DNA of 37,712 nt, from contig JANBPT010000407.1 of NCBI GenBank assembly GCA_027575765.1, positions 1-37,712 of the forward strand. The letters run 5' to 3'. Below are positions 10,830 to 22,560 of the stretch, in pieces. Under the pieces are notes generated by a model. It saw nothing but the letters and a program-made list of their open reading frames with translations. It was not told the DNA's origin and did no database searches. The position numbers and the translations under genes were made by a program. How positions within the stretch are numbered: the stretch's first letter is position 1; every line of letters begins with the position of its first letter. The DNA comes from Tieghemiomyces parasiticus (lineage: Eukaryota > Kickxellomycota > Dimargaritomycetes > Dimargaritales > Dimargaritaceae).

Positions 10830-13800
10830 GGTCGGCTATGTTGAAAAAAAAGGAGGGTGGATACGGGGTCGGGCTGCTACTGAGGGGTACAATAAATTGA
10901 GCAGGGGCAAAGGTCGGGAGACACGTCAAGTTAGGTACTGTACAATCTACCGCTACAGGGGAGGGGCACGGTCGGCGCTGGTGTTCGGATGGACGGCCCT
11001 CCATCAGACTACCTTGCACCTGCTCTTCTACAGACTGGGGGCTATGGTAAAGAAAGTCTGATGATACCTAGCGGCGATCGAGCTAACCGGCAGTCCGCGG
11101 ATGGGGGGAGGAGTTTCCCGGGCATCCTGTTGGCGCCGAACTAAATACGATAGCCTCAAAAATGAAGAGAGATGCTTACCAAGATATTCCTACCAGAGAA
11201 TGAGGCCTGAGGGGTCGGGAGGAACGTTATCCGCGGAGTGTCGGGGATTGAGCTGACTGGAGGTGGGCAACGAGGGTAGCTGTGGTAGGGTGGGAAATAA
11301 AAAGCAGAATATTACTTAGTATACTTACACGGATAATAATACCAGTGGGAGGGGCTGTGCTGTGAGAGCAGGAACCGCATGGCCACATGAGTCCCGGCCG
11401 CCGTTTCTTTCCAGGGGGCCTGGTCGATGTGGGTAGGGGGATAGCAGATGCGCCGATCCTGGTGGCTACTATGCCAGCGCAGGGATCCAGGGATGCGAGC
11501 TAGCAGAGAGAGAGGGAGCGCGCGGAGGCCGGGCCTCAGAGCCTATCAGTCAATACTACATCCTCCCTTCGACCCCGTCGCACGAAGGATGCTAGAAATA
11601 AAACGTCCTACCAGGGACTGGTGGCGTACATGGTCGCGTGTGTAGCTCCGGTTAAGTACCTTGTCAGGAGGGATATGTGAAGAGCTGAGATTAAGCTGGG
11701 GAAAGAGGAACGCGGGCGGTGGAAGGCGGATGAGAACCGGAACACGGATCGGAACAAGCGAATTGCCACACGGGCGATGAGATAAAGGTGATGGGGATGG
11801 GGAAAGAGTAAAAGATGTACGAGATGGGTGAGCACGGTGCAGCTGGGATGCGCGCGATGAGAGGGTTAAAGATGCTGGGGTCGGCTAGGGCCGGTGGTCA
11901 GCGGGGCTTTGGGGGGACAGGGGGTGGGTGGGTGGGAGACGACGTAAGAAACCGCCGCGTGGCCACGGGTTATAAAAGTAGGAGCGAGTGATGGAAGAAG
12001 GAGGATGGGGCACCGATCCATATGAATTCGCAATAACGCGAGGGGCACTTTGGTGGAGAGAGAGTGGCTAGGCGGTGGAAGGGGGGAGGTAACAGAACGG
12101 AAGAAGGCGTGAGGGAATAGAGGTTGCGTGCCGCTATGACACGAAGGCCGCGCGCTCTGACCTCTACACCGTGACCTGCCAGCCATCAACTGCCATCGTC
12201 ACCGACCCACCAACCACTGCCTCACCCTCTCGAACCAGGAGGGTTGTCGCCCATGGCCAACCTGGACGGCATTGAAACGATCCTGGGTCAAGGCACGCGC
12301 GACGCTCCCTCCTCTCGCCCACCTAAAACGCGCTAGGTCGCCGTACTCGGCTCCTAAATGCCCGCACAGACCCGCGCCACGACGGAAGCTCTGAAGGGGG
12401 GGATGCCTGGATACTGGCTAGCCCCGCCTTGTCCCCAGCGGAGCACCATCCAACACCACCTCTTCGCCACACCGCAACCTACTATAAACACCTGCTACGC
12501 CACTCCCATCAGGGCCCATTAGGCAGGAGGAGGAGGGGGTATGAAAATGGAAAGCTGGAGGTGGCGAGGCTCCCAGACCTTAGGTACGATAATGCCGATC
12601 GATGCTGTAATGTAACAGGGAAGCGACAATCTCCCCCCCCCACCGCCTTGATGCTACGAGTTCTAAATTATCTGCTGCGGGGTATAGAGCGGTGGAAGGG
12701 TAAGGAGCCGTGCCAGCCTGCCTGATACGCACCAGAGGGCATCACAAGTAGGTGGAAGTGGCCGCAGGGTAGAGCCCATGGTCGAGAATGTCCCACTCCA
12801 CCCAAACGGAAAGACCGTCGGTGGATTTGTCAACAGTGAAACGGTACCCCACCCTGTCCCTCCTCTTCCTTTGCTGTAGCGGATCGGACAGGGCCTCCTC
12901 TTTCCCGTACTCATTCGACGCCATCCAGGGTCAACCTCACTCAGTTCAGGGAAGGACGGCATCAAGACGGAGGGTGCGCTGTCCCACACCCTTTCGGCGA
13001 TTGACCTGTGGGACGGGCTGGGGGAGAGTGGAACTCTGCACAGTAAGGTCTCGAAGAAGGGCATGAAATGGGGAGCAGACTCTCGCACCGCCGGGATATA
13101 TTTCCCTGGGACCGTTTAGTCTCCGAGTAACCTCGCAGATACCCCTCCTCCACGATCACAGCGGTCTGACCCCACCTCCCCCCTGCCGAATCACCACACC
13201 ACCCCCCCCTGCTCGTTATCCGACGCCTCCACACTAGCTAGATTCCCACGGAGGCGAGTGCTAGGTCCGGCCGCCCAAAGGAGTGTCCACCTTTCTACCC
13301 TCGCGCCGTAACCAGGTCCAGCGCTCTACCCCCTCCCGACCCCTACCCTCTACCACACAGCAACCCTAGCCGGCACAAACTAGGAAATATATCGGAGTAT
13401 GAAGGCCAACGGAGACGACCAGACGACATCGGAGTATCGTTCCCGACAGGCCGCAAGTCGCTGTGGAGCCCCCTGCCACAACTAACGGGATCCAAGACTT
13501 ACCTATAGAGTATAGCAATGACTTCGAGCGATTGGCGATCTAGGTCGATGGACTAGCCGACGTCACCAAAAATGCCTGGTTCGGGATTGGTCGGCCGCGA
13601 TGGAACAACCGTTAGGATGCCGTGGGTGGTAGACGTGAGGTTAGAATGGCACCAAGGTGGGTCGGGATTGCAAAGTGGTCGGTAGAATGCCAGAGTGGAG
13701 GCGGGACAAGAGAAGGGTAAGAGGACCTTGGTCGAAGGCAGGAGAGGTGAGAGGGCTGTCCGATAGCCTGGTCCCTCAGGAAAGGCTCTCCCGTGCTTAC

Positions 13801-16800
13801 ACCCTCAATGGTGGATGGCAGGTGGGAAGGGGTCTAAACGTGGACCACGCTTGGGCTTACCTGCTGGGCGACAATCCTTTGGTTCGCTGTTGGACCACGG
13901 GACCACGGCAGTGCAGCGGGGGAAGGAGGGGGGCTGCTGAGACGTATGGGCGTCGGGCGCGATAGGGGAAAGAGAGAGGAAAGGCTGCGACAGTAAGGGT
14001 TGTGCCGGGGTTGAGATGCGGGTACGACCAATTTAAGGAGTGGCCGGATCCATCATAAGGCCGAGGAACGAGTAGACACGGTGAGGAGGTTAGTACACTA
14101 AGCCGTGCCATCAGTTGACAGGTGCATTTTCGTCCGATTCTAGGGCCAATACACGTATTTTTCCACGCCGGCACAACACCCCTCCTTCGTCCCCCACTTA
14201 GCACACGGGTCAGTCCGCGGAGAGGGGAGGCGCCTACATTCCAGAGGTAATGGTGGAGAAGGGGAGATGGGAGAACCTCGCGTGTAGTGCGGCAGTGGGG
14301 GCCATAGGCAAGGACACACAGTAGGAAGAAGGTGGTAAAGGGGGGGAGAGAGGCCTATCCGATGGCCTCCGTATATGCACGCAAACTGTTGGGGCAAGCC
14401 CGAGGGGGGAGGGAAATGTGGCTTTGAAGCCCTGGACAGGCCGGTTGGGGCAAGCAAGCGAAGAGATCTGCCGTATGCTCTCCCTCCCCTGCCTGTATTG
14501 CCACCAACCCCCCTCGGGCCCCACATGAGCAGCACCATGTAAACAGGCACGGTACTTTGAACTCCCGGCTCTCCCTCACGGCCGTAGAGCGCCGAGTCGA
14601 GTGGCTCAGCCCTGACTAGGCCACTGGGGCAGGTGGCTTCTTAACGGCTCAGCTTGACAGGCTTACCTACTGAGGAATCCACCCTAGAATGATATGGTAC
14701 AAGTGGCAGGAATGGTCGCTACGGTAACGCACGTACGAGAGCAAGTGGCTAGAGTCAGGTACAAAACGAATTAGTTAGGAGTACAAGACAGCAGTGGGAT
14801 AGAATGGTAGTAGGCAGAGAGTAATGGCTGGGGGCAGGATCTGAAATATGGGCAGTACATGGGTGTGAGGGGCGGTGCGCGAATATTTATACTGGACCCT
14901 GGAATTTCCCTCCCCCTCTGCTGCCGATCTGTCCTGAGCCCCGGCCTGCATGCACTGGGAAATCGGGTCGACAGGGAGGGAGGTGACGCAAGGGCGAGAA
15001 AAAGGCCCAATACAGTAGGTAATATTCGGCCATACCTGGCCTGCTTGTTTTGGTAGCCTAGATGCCTATTGCTAGCCTCGCCCTGGCTATTCCCCCCCCG
15101 CCGCATTTATCCAGCGTATAAAGGGGAAGCGAGCGGCCGAGGCCAGAACACCGGGTAGGCGCCACCGACTGCGGCACCCTGTGTATGTACCGTGGCCGAC
15201 TCGCCTACCTCTTCGCAACACATAGAAGGGAATGCGGCGTGGGCACGGGGTTTATCGAGGGGCGGGGGGGGGGCTCCTTTCGTTGGACGGGCCGCTCTAG
15301 TGGGCCACAGGAAAGTGGGAGAGCCGGGCCTCGCCAGGTGGGGCGGACGGCCAGCAGCCGGGGCCTTGTTCGGTCCCAGGATTGCCGCTGCGACACTGGA
15401 CAACTTGGCGGACCAGAAGCCCGACGGTGCACGACACGCTCCGTGGACGATAGGCCCGGTTCGACGACTGCTGGCGCCTCCTGGGGCACCCGGACGGGGG
15501 GTCTCTCTCCGTCCGATCACTGCCATCAGTCTACCGCTTCTGCGGTGGTGTTGGGACGGAGCCGAGCCCTGGGCTATTGAAGGTAAGGATTTACAGATTC
15601 CAGCGCCTGTCACCCTCCGCCATCGCCCTACCGCAGTGGCGCTTATTAGACGTCCTGCGCCCACCGCACCAGCGGTACCCGTCGATCGGTTGGGGATCAC
15701 TGGTACCGTCCACCTGCAGACGACGCCTACCCAGCTGCGCTAGGAAGGGGCCTTCCGCATCGTATCCAGCACAAAAACTCGTATCGGACAGAAGTTCTGA
15801 CCAGAAACTCAGCCGTATTCTCACCCATTAGTGCCACGTCCGTCGCCGCCGATGCCTAGGCCCGGGAGTCGGCGGCCCATAGGCCAGGATGGAGCAGCAC
15901 CTTCATAGACTGCCATTCCTTGCCGTGGGAGAGCCATCGGGCGACGACGTCGTCGGGTAGCCCAGCATTAGTGCGCATCACCTGACCACCCCCCCTTCCC
16001 TATCCACCTACCGACCTCGCGTTTAGGCAACCGCCTGACCTGCGGTTGGGGCAGAGTCCCCTTCGCGCCCCCTTACCAACCTCTGACCCGGCGTCATCTC
16101 CGCCTCCAAGGGTCGGGCGGTGTGTCACCACGCCGCGCCACATTCGCCTCGAAAGGTAAGCTGGCAAGGCCCCAGCTCCCAGCGCTCTACCGGCGCAGGG
16201 GCATTCCTACGAACCTCGCCGTCTGCTTCTCCCTCCCTTCGTGTATTCAGTCCGACTTAGTGGGCCCGTAGCTTGGGATATTGGCTCTCTGCCAACGGGT
16301 GGGTGGGCAAGCGGCAAGTTGACCATGATCGCTGCCGAACATTCAGGATAACCTGTGCCACATAGCCAGGGGATCATCGGGCGTAATGGACGCCAATCGC
16401 AACACCCCCGCCCCTTCACTCGGCCTAAGCTGCTGCACGCGACAGTGGGCTGGGGTGGGAGGTGAGCACTTACCCCTGGCCACGGACCACCGCCGTGACC
16501 CAGTGACTAGAGGTGCGGTCACCTATCCCATCAATCATCCTGCCTAGTGGCTCTCGCCGTAGGGCAACCGCGCTGAACCCACCGCCACCCCTGCCACTTC
16601 GTCACGTCTCCCGTATGACCTGATGTGGGTCAGCGTTCCCTGAGGAGTCTACTGGTAATCCTGAAGCCGATCCAGGCTGGCGCCTAATTTGGCACATCGG
16701 TTTGGTACTGGTCCAGGCTGGAATTTATGGCTCCTTACCTTCTTTGTACCTCGGAAATGGTCCGGGCTGCTGAGATTGGCCATCTGATTCCGCCCGGCTT

Positions 16801-17637
16801 TTCTCTAATAATGAAAGCAAAATGCTGCCGGCCAGCCATGCCTCACCACGACCTCGGAAAGCAGGGAGATATTGGGACAGCGAGTGCCTGACGTGGAATA
16901 TGTAGGTGAACTCCCCACCTTGATCACCTGCGGCCCCTTTCTGCCCCTGGCCGCATTACCGATACCACCTGATGGGTCCTGCTCCGTTTTGCTATTTCAA
17001 TCCATATAAACCACTTTGCATCGATTTTTCTGTGACATACTAGCCGCTATAATTGGAATAGCAGTGTCTAGCTATGGAGGCCCTCGCCTTACGTAGTAAC
17101 CGAGGAGTCACGTTGGTTATCGTGGTAGCCGCACCTTGACACGTCCACACTCTCATTGACCAACTCACCTACAAGGATAAAGCCGCAGGCCGCTTGGCCC
17201 CCCGCCAGCGATTTTCATAATACTCTGCCTGATAATACACTTCTAAGACACTTGGCTTTGCGGCTCTCCTACCCTCCCACAGTCCATTCGCTTGGTGCAT
17301 AGTTTGCACAAATTGCTCGAGCCAGGCGCTAAGGCAATGGCACCGGTAATCCGAGGCAAACACCTCCAGGGGGGTTTAAAGTCTGCAACCCCCCTCCCCC
17401 CTGTGACGCAGAGTAACGCTTACTCCAGTGGGATAATGACACCAACCCCGGCTCGGTCACCGCCGGGCTGACAGATAAGCCGTTTATGGGAGGTAACGAA
17501 GGCCGAGGAAGAAACATTTTGAAGTTAATTTGTGCAATTCTTTACTTTATATTAAACGAGGGAAGCGACCTCCCCCCCTCTCTGTCTTTTTCCGAAAAAG
17601 CGAGGGGAGGGCGAGAGAGAGCGTCCGGGCCTGACAT
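10830..17637. other. Long GC-rich intergenic stretch, no supported gene
   Basis: Base skew changes in blocks. About 10.83-12.19 kb is purine-rich on the plus strand, so pyrimidine-rich towards GSK3, whose leader or promoter it may be. About 12.19-13.64 kb and 15.1-17.1 kb are C-rich, and 13.64-15.06 kb is purine-rich again. An ATG in good context at 12253 opens 27 codons (MANLDGIETILGQG and following). A tract ending CTTTGCTGTAG at 12879 looks like an acceptor and is followed by about 80 open codons (reading RIGQGLLFPVLIRRHPG). The opposite strand of the same segment is also open, and I could not assemble a gene. At 15107-15743 both strands hold overlapping frames of 180-200 codons rich in Gly, Ala, Pro and Arg, as expected from base composition. 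Untranslated leaders or a noncoding transcript are possible. Confidence 0.4.
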
Positions 17638-19374
17638 CTAGTCCCAGTACTTGATGAGCCCGTCCCAACTGCAGGTCGCCACTTTGGATGTCTCCTGGGG
17701 ATGCCAAGCGCATCCGATGACCACGTCGTCGTGGGCCTTAATTTTTTCGATCCGGCGACCCGACTTCCACTGCCAGAACCACAGGTACCCTTCCGCGTCG
17801 CCCGACAGTACGAAGCGGCCGTCGGGGGAAAAGTTGGGCTGACAGGCGTACCCGGCCACCAGGTGACCCGTGAAGGACTTTTTGGGGTTCAATCTGACCT
17901 TTTCGCCGGCCTGGAAGATCACGATGCGGTTGTCGAGGGACTGGCAGGCCAGGTGCTTGCGGTTCGGGCTCAGCGTGACGGCGGGCAACGAGTGCATATC
18001 GGGCTCGGCCAGGAGTTTAATGACGATGGGGATGCCGTACTCCCAGACCCGCATGGACTTGTCGTCCGACGTGCTCACGAATCGTCGGCCCTGGTCCACG
18101 AAGGTGACGGTGTTAACGGCATCTATGTGCTGATTGTACTCTTGGACCGCGGCGCCCGTGTCCGTGTCGTACTGCATGATCTTTTTGTTGGAACATCCGG
18201 CCAGGAATACATTCTGCTTATCGTCATCCGGGTGGAACGTGACGCAATAGGGAACCGCGCCGACGGCGAAGGAGCTCAGACACTGACCCGTCTCGGTGTC
18301 CCACAGCTTGATGTAACGGTCGTAACCGGCACTCAGGAACCGCCGACCGTCATTGGAAAACGTAATGTCGCGCACAGCCTTGTTGTGGCCCACGAAGGTC
18401 CGCAGGCAGCGCCGCTGGTGGTAAACGTCCCACAACTTGACTCGGCCGTCCATACTGGAGGAGAGGAGGAGGTGACCCGAGTTGGGGAAGAAGCGGATGG
18501 CGGATACTCCCTTGCCATGACCCGACCAAGTGTGCACCAACCGTTTGGGTACGTAGCAGACCTGCTCGCCCGGCGGGCCTGTGAGCTTGAGGTGGTCCAG
18601 ATCCGTGGGCACGTGTATGTAGGTGCGACCTTGGTAATCCCGCTCCTCCTTGCCGTGGAACACGGAGGTTTCCTCGCCGGGCTGAATCTCTTTGGTTCGC
18701 TTTCCGACGGCCTGGCTGGGTGCGCTCTCGACGGTGGCCCCCGCCATTTGTTCCGTAGTCAGCCCCACCTTCTGACCGATCGTTTCGTGTCGGTAGCCGG
18801 CCCATGGTCCCCGGTACGCGTCCTCGCCTTCAAGCACGCCGGGGTCGCCTTTGGGCAGTCGCGCTTTCTTTTTGGCCTCTCCACGGGCCCGGTCGCTCAG
18901 CCCTTCCAGCTCCGCGGTCGCGGCGGCCGTGTTGGCGTTGGTCAGGCGGTGATGGGCATGAACCAACTGGTCGGCGGCACTTGGAATCCCGGCCGCGTCG
19001 TTACCGATAAGACTCGGGTCGTGGGCGACACCCGTTCGCCGGAATTGGCGCTCCTCTTGCCGGAAGGTGAATTCCGAGAAGGTGTCCCGGTTGACGTGGC
19101 CCGTCAAAACGTTAGGCTTGAGGTCGTACTGAGCTAGCGTGTTCGATCGTTGCGGGTTGGCTGGCCCGACCACGGGGGCGTAGGGCTCCACCGCGGCCGA
19201 CGGCTTCGGGGCGCTGAAGGGAGTCAACGTTGTGATCCATGTCGGCAAGGGGGCCGGATTGAAAGTGAAGGGTGGTCGGACTACAGCCGTTGGCTGAGGC
19301 GCTGGTTTAGCCGAAGTCGATGTCGGGGTCGCAGTCTTCGACGGGTCAACTCTCGATGGTTGGTCTTGGCTCAT
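17638..19374 (-). CDS. PRP17: Pre-mRNA splicing factor Prp17/CDC40, WD40 protein (578 aa)
   Basis: A single uninterrupted exon ending in TAG. The N-terminal 200 residues are low-complexity and Pro/Ala-rich, then a KKKARLPKGDPGVLEGEDAY segment and YRGPWAGYRHE, matching the GPWA motif of CDC40. Next come EETSVFHGKEERDYQGRTYI and YVPKRLVHTWSGHGKGVSAI, the conserved entry to the propeller. Seven WD40 repeats follow to the C-terminus, with LWD or WD endings (VKLWDVY, IKLWDTETGQC, DDKSMRVWEYG, and the terminal DGLIKYWD). Length and order agree with human CDC40 (579 aa). The protein joins the spliceosome at the second catalytic step. It is a nuclear housekeeping gene and needs no intron here, unlike most neighbours. 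The assignment rests on similarity along the whole chain. Confidence 0.96.
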   Translation of the reverse strand: MSQDQPSRVDPSKTATPTSTSAKPAPQPTAVVRPPFTFNPAPLPTWITTLTPFSAPKPSAAVEPYAPVVGPANPQRSNTLAQYDLKPNVLTGHVNRDTFSEFTFRQEERQFRRTGVAHDPSLIGNDAAGIPSAADQLVHAHHRLTNANTAAATAELEGLSDRARGEAKKKARLPKGDPGVLEGEDAYRGPWAGYRHETIGQKVGLTTEQMAGATVESAPSQAVGKRTKEIQPGEETSVFHGKEERDYQGRTYIHVPTDLDHLKLTGPPGEQVCYVPKRLVHTWSGHGKGVSAIRFFPNSGHLLLSSSMDGRVKLWDVYHQRRCLRTFVGHNKAVRDITFSNDGRRFLSAGYDRYIKLWDTETGQCLSSFAVGAVPYCVTFHPDDDKQNVFLAGCSNKKIMQYDTDTGAAVQEYNQHIDAVNTVTFVDQGRRFVSTSDDKSMRVWEYGIPIVIKLLAEPDMHSLPAVTLSPNRKHLACQSLDNRIVIFQAGEKVRLNPKKSFTGHLVAGYACQPNFSPDGRFVLSGDAEGYLWFWQWKSGRRIEKIKAHDDVVIGCAWHPQETSKVATCSWDGLIKYWD

Positions 19375-19859
19375 GGCGTAAGGCTGGGTAAATGACGGAC
19401 AAGGCTTGGATGTGGTGATGGCAGGCTCTGGGCGATTGTTGACGGTCTATAAAATAAAAGCGAAAAGTTTCACGAAGGGACAGTAAGGATTCAAATTGGC
19501 TCTAAGGATGGTGCGGAAGGACGTGTTGCGGGTCGTAAGGGGAGGCGTGTTTCCGATGAATGAGGGGGATGGCAACATGGTGCATCGTCGCAAGGCGGGG
19601 GTTGGCGCATCGCGCACCAGTCCTCTCTGGCCCGTCAAATATGCCCCGCCTTTACGCCTAATGGCCAGTGCCTGTATTTCTATGGCGGGAATGACAGCCT
19701 GCCAACAAGACCTTTCCAGCCCACGCCGCCCTCTCGAACACTGATTTTTTTATGAGTACACTTACAAGCGCGATCAATTATAAGGATTTTTATTGTTGGC
19801 CAGCTTCACTTGATTAGATTTACGAATAAAGTAATAGCCAACAGATTGGACTGCTTGGC

Positions 19860-20400
19860 AAGAGATATCTAAGCTGGAGCCAAGACAAGCATATCACTGC
19901 CTGAGGCGAAGCCTGATGATATTGGATCCCCAGCTGGCCTTAGCGTACCTGGTCGGGGAAACCAATCCTGGCGGCTGGTCATAGATGGTGGGTAGATCGT
20001 AAAGGTAGACTTAGATTGCGTCATTAGTGGGTGTGAGCTCCAGCAAGTATCCACTGGTCTCTACAAAGTTCACCACATGGGATTTTGTAAAGCGCTTCCG
20101 AGGTTAGAGAGGCTGTAGAGGGAGAGGGAGAAGGTGAGCGGTTGACAATGTCGTGTGCCAAGTTGTTGCGCAGGAGGCTATATATGAGGAAGGGCAGGAT
20201 GTGACAGTGTGATCAGAAAAGATTTCCTAATCTCCGCAGGCTTGAAGCCACTAATGGCCAACAGGGACCTGCGTGTGTGTTGGGCTCAGAAATCAAGGCC
20301 AGGCTGCGGTTGAGGCGCATAGACTTCCGCAGCTTGAGAAAAGTAAAACATGTAGGTTGGACTGCAAAAAGTGGTCTAGCTGAAGCCAAGAGGTATAAGA
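19860..20400 (-). pseudogene. Degraded protein-coding remnant, family unknown
   Basis: Minus-strand segments in shifting frames read like protein: near 20120-20040 RKRFTKSHVVNFVETSGYLL, after TAA near 20010 VYLYDLPTIYDQPPGLVSPT and then YAKASWGSNIIRLRL before TGA. Further upstream near 20200-20130 is HILPFLIYSLLRNNLAHDIV, followed by a CT-rich tract ending in CTACAG that looks like an intron acceptor. Near 20370-20220 two frames carry PTYMFYFSQAAEVY, then after a TGA RSLLAISGFKPAEIRKSFLI. The mixture of good-looking peptides, frame changes and stops suggests a decayed multi-exon gene. I do not recognise the family. A real gene with several small introns is the alternative. Confidence 0.35.
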
Positions 20401-20639
20401 GGTGGCTTACCAAACCCGAAAGGGCCAGGCCCTATCGATGAGGTCAAACCGAGGCGTCAACTGCAACCCTTGCACTACATATTAAGCGGCCGGCTTGACT
20501 AGCTATATAATATTTCTAACGGGAAGCAAGCAATGATCATAGTCAGCGAGAAGGTAGCATTCAATCTTTACACGTTTGCTGGTTGCTATTAATGACTGCA
20601 ACATTGGACACTACAGGGGAACTCGGTAAATAGGATTGA

Positions 20640-20990
20640 CCATATAATACATACTAGAAATAGTATACAAACCAATGTACACCGGGAAGTACAGCACAAG
20701 GTCCGCCCCGGATTCGCTGGTTGACAGGGAACTTGGCGCCCACCTTAGCATTGGCAGTAGTGTTGCGGATGGGGCCGCTGTAGGCCGTACTGGTCTAGGT
20801 CTACTGCATACCGTTGGTGACCATTTGACGATTACCAGTCTTGGTGGCCTCACGCCAAACCTGGCCGTCCTGCTTGTTCTCTATTCAGCGCACTTTTAGG
20901 TTGGTGCTACCCACGACGGTACTAATGATCTCAGTCATGCCTTCCTTGGCTTTTAGGGTGAGTCCACCCACTTTACCTGGGTGAGGCAGC
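20640..20990 (-). pseudogene. Second degraded coding remnant with in-frame stops
   Basis: One minus-strand frame is coding-like for about 110 codons but carries three stops. It reads VGGLTLKAKEGMTEIISTVV, then TGA, ENKQDGQVWREATKTGNRQM, two TAG codons, then TAYSGPIRNTTANAKVGAKF and PVNQRIRGGP. The intact frame around point stops suggests a gene silenced by nonsense changes rather than by large deletions. The product is not recognised. A splice acceptor CTAAAAG within the first part could mark an exon start. Confidence 0.38.
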
Positions 20991-22560
20991 GGTGCGGGTG
21001 GTGGAAGCGCTGTCCATGAAGGGGGCGCGACATTGGTGGAAAGGCCCGCGGTGAGGTTGGCGGCCGCGGGCTGTTAATCGGCCGTCACAGTGGCGCGGCA
21101 GGCGAAAAAAAAAACCGGTGCCCATGGTATTCGGATTGGTAGTGCCGGTCTGCGGGATGGTGTAGGTGGCGGTGGTGATGTGGGACTGCATAGTGGTGGC
21201 AGTGGCAATGTTAATAGAGGGTGGTGAGAGAGGGAGGTAGCGGGCTGTAGTTAGGCAATGGTGATATGTACGGCAGACTGATGTGGCGTGTACTAGAAAT
21301 CGGTACATTGTCCATTTGTATGACCCAGTGAAGCTTGACTCGGTGAGGCTAGCCATCTCCAAGTTTTATATTCAGGGCAGTAAGTCCAGTGGACTATTAT
21401 GCGCTGTAATTCGACTCCTGGAATCTCTTGGCTGGGTCTAAGTACGTGTCCCGGGGGCGGAAGGTTACAAGGCCTACCCCGCTTGGGAGCCTACAGAACC
21501 AAATGGAGTCGGGTCACCAATACGTCACCATGCTGCCACTACAGAGGAGGCCGGCTAGGATGCCAAACGAGGTAGGTGGGAGAGGAGAACCAATGCTAAG
21601 TAGAGACATAGATGCCTTCTTCATCCAACCCATTATGGCTAACAGAGGTCCTTATGACGAACTAATGAGGGAGAATGGTAGGCAACCTTGGTAATGGTTA
21701 CCCCTCAACTATCCACCGGCTGACTAACCAAGGCCACCCCGGCCAGAGTTCCAAAATACTGCACATCATAATAAAATCGTCACCCTGCTTGTATAACCAC
21801 AGGTGTGCCGGTTCCTGATCGGGAGCAGTTCTCTGAGAGAGGTGCCTACATCAGTATGCTAATTAGAAGTTCGCCCGTAGCAGCCATTACCTTGGCCACG
21901 AAACGGAAATGACAGTGGGGAGAAAAGTTATGGGCCTTTTATGGAATTGCTCGTTCCTTATACGTAATGGGTATGAGTAGCCCAATAACTTATAATGTGG
22001 TGATATCGGGTGGTCTAACTAGAACTCTGCAGTAGACTGTCCCTGTCGGCGCTACCTTGTTGGGACGGCAGAGTGAGAGTAATTATGGTTGCAGACCCGT
22101 CTTATCTTCAAGCGACCAGCCATCAAATTGTTCCTTGTCAGATTAAAGCCTTCCCATCTCTTTGCTGCACTGCTTTGTTAAGCTTTTGCCGTCAGCAGCT
22201 CCTCAGCCTGAACTCTCAGCAAGTCCTACAATGTGGTGTGTTTTATGAGGTGTGACCTGCCCTGTCACTTTTGGGTACCGTGGTATGGTGGAATAGTGTT
22301 GTGGAGGATATTCTAGACAGGACAAGGGACACTGACAGGCGGTTATATTAAATATGCGCCGGAAATTGGCATTGTTGAGAAGCCTTTCCCCGGGTTAGAG
22401 GTCCACTGGGCCGTTTGAGCATAAACCACATCAAGTATAAAGGTCATGTCTAGTGAAGCTGTTATTCAGTGGAGCAAATTTAATAAAAGGAAAGTGAAAG
22501 TGTGGCAATGGTCAATAGAAAATAGTGACCAACGGCCAGTGCTGCCAGGAGGAGCATCCA

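Larger units (their letters stand above)
19375..22560. other. Gene-poor, more AT-rich stretch with coding remnants
   Basis: The composition becomes more AT-rich than in the left part. Two remnants on the minus strand are listed separately (19860-20400 and 20640-20990). On the plus strand at 21428-21694 an 88-codon frame ending DELMRENGRQPW is plausible as an exon but has no recognisable domain. The minus-strand frame at 20973-21362 is Thr/Pro-rich and contains a run of nine T, so it is probably not functional. I see no tRNA or other RNA gene. Confidence 0.4.

Noticed and set aside
12663..13088. 141-codon minus-strand frame and a nested 60-codon frame ending PAATSTYL
   Set aside because: Parts look protein-like, but the plus strand is equally open, stops lie directly upstream in the nested frame, and no exon chain fits.
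15107..15743. Overlapping long open frames on both strands (197 and 183 codons)
   Set aside because: Both are rich in Gly, Ala, Pro and Arg as expected from high GC, have no recognisable domain, and cannot both be real; no splice partner or start context favours either.
17701..19137. 478-codon plus-strand frame opposite PRP17
   Set aside because: It is the antisense shadow of a strongly conserved WD40 gene and has no domain of its own.
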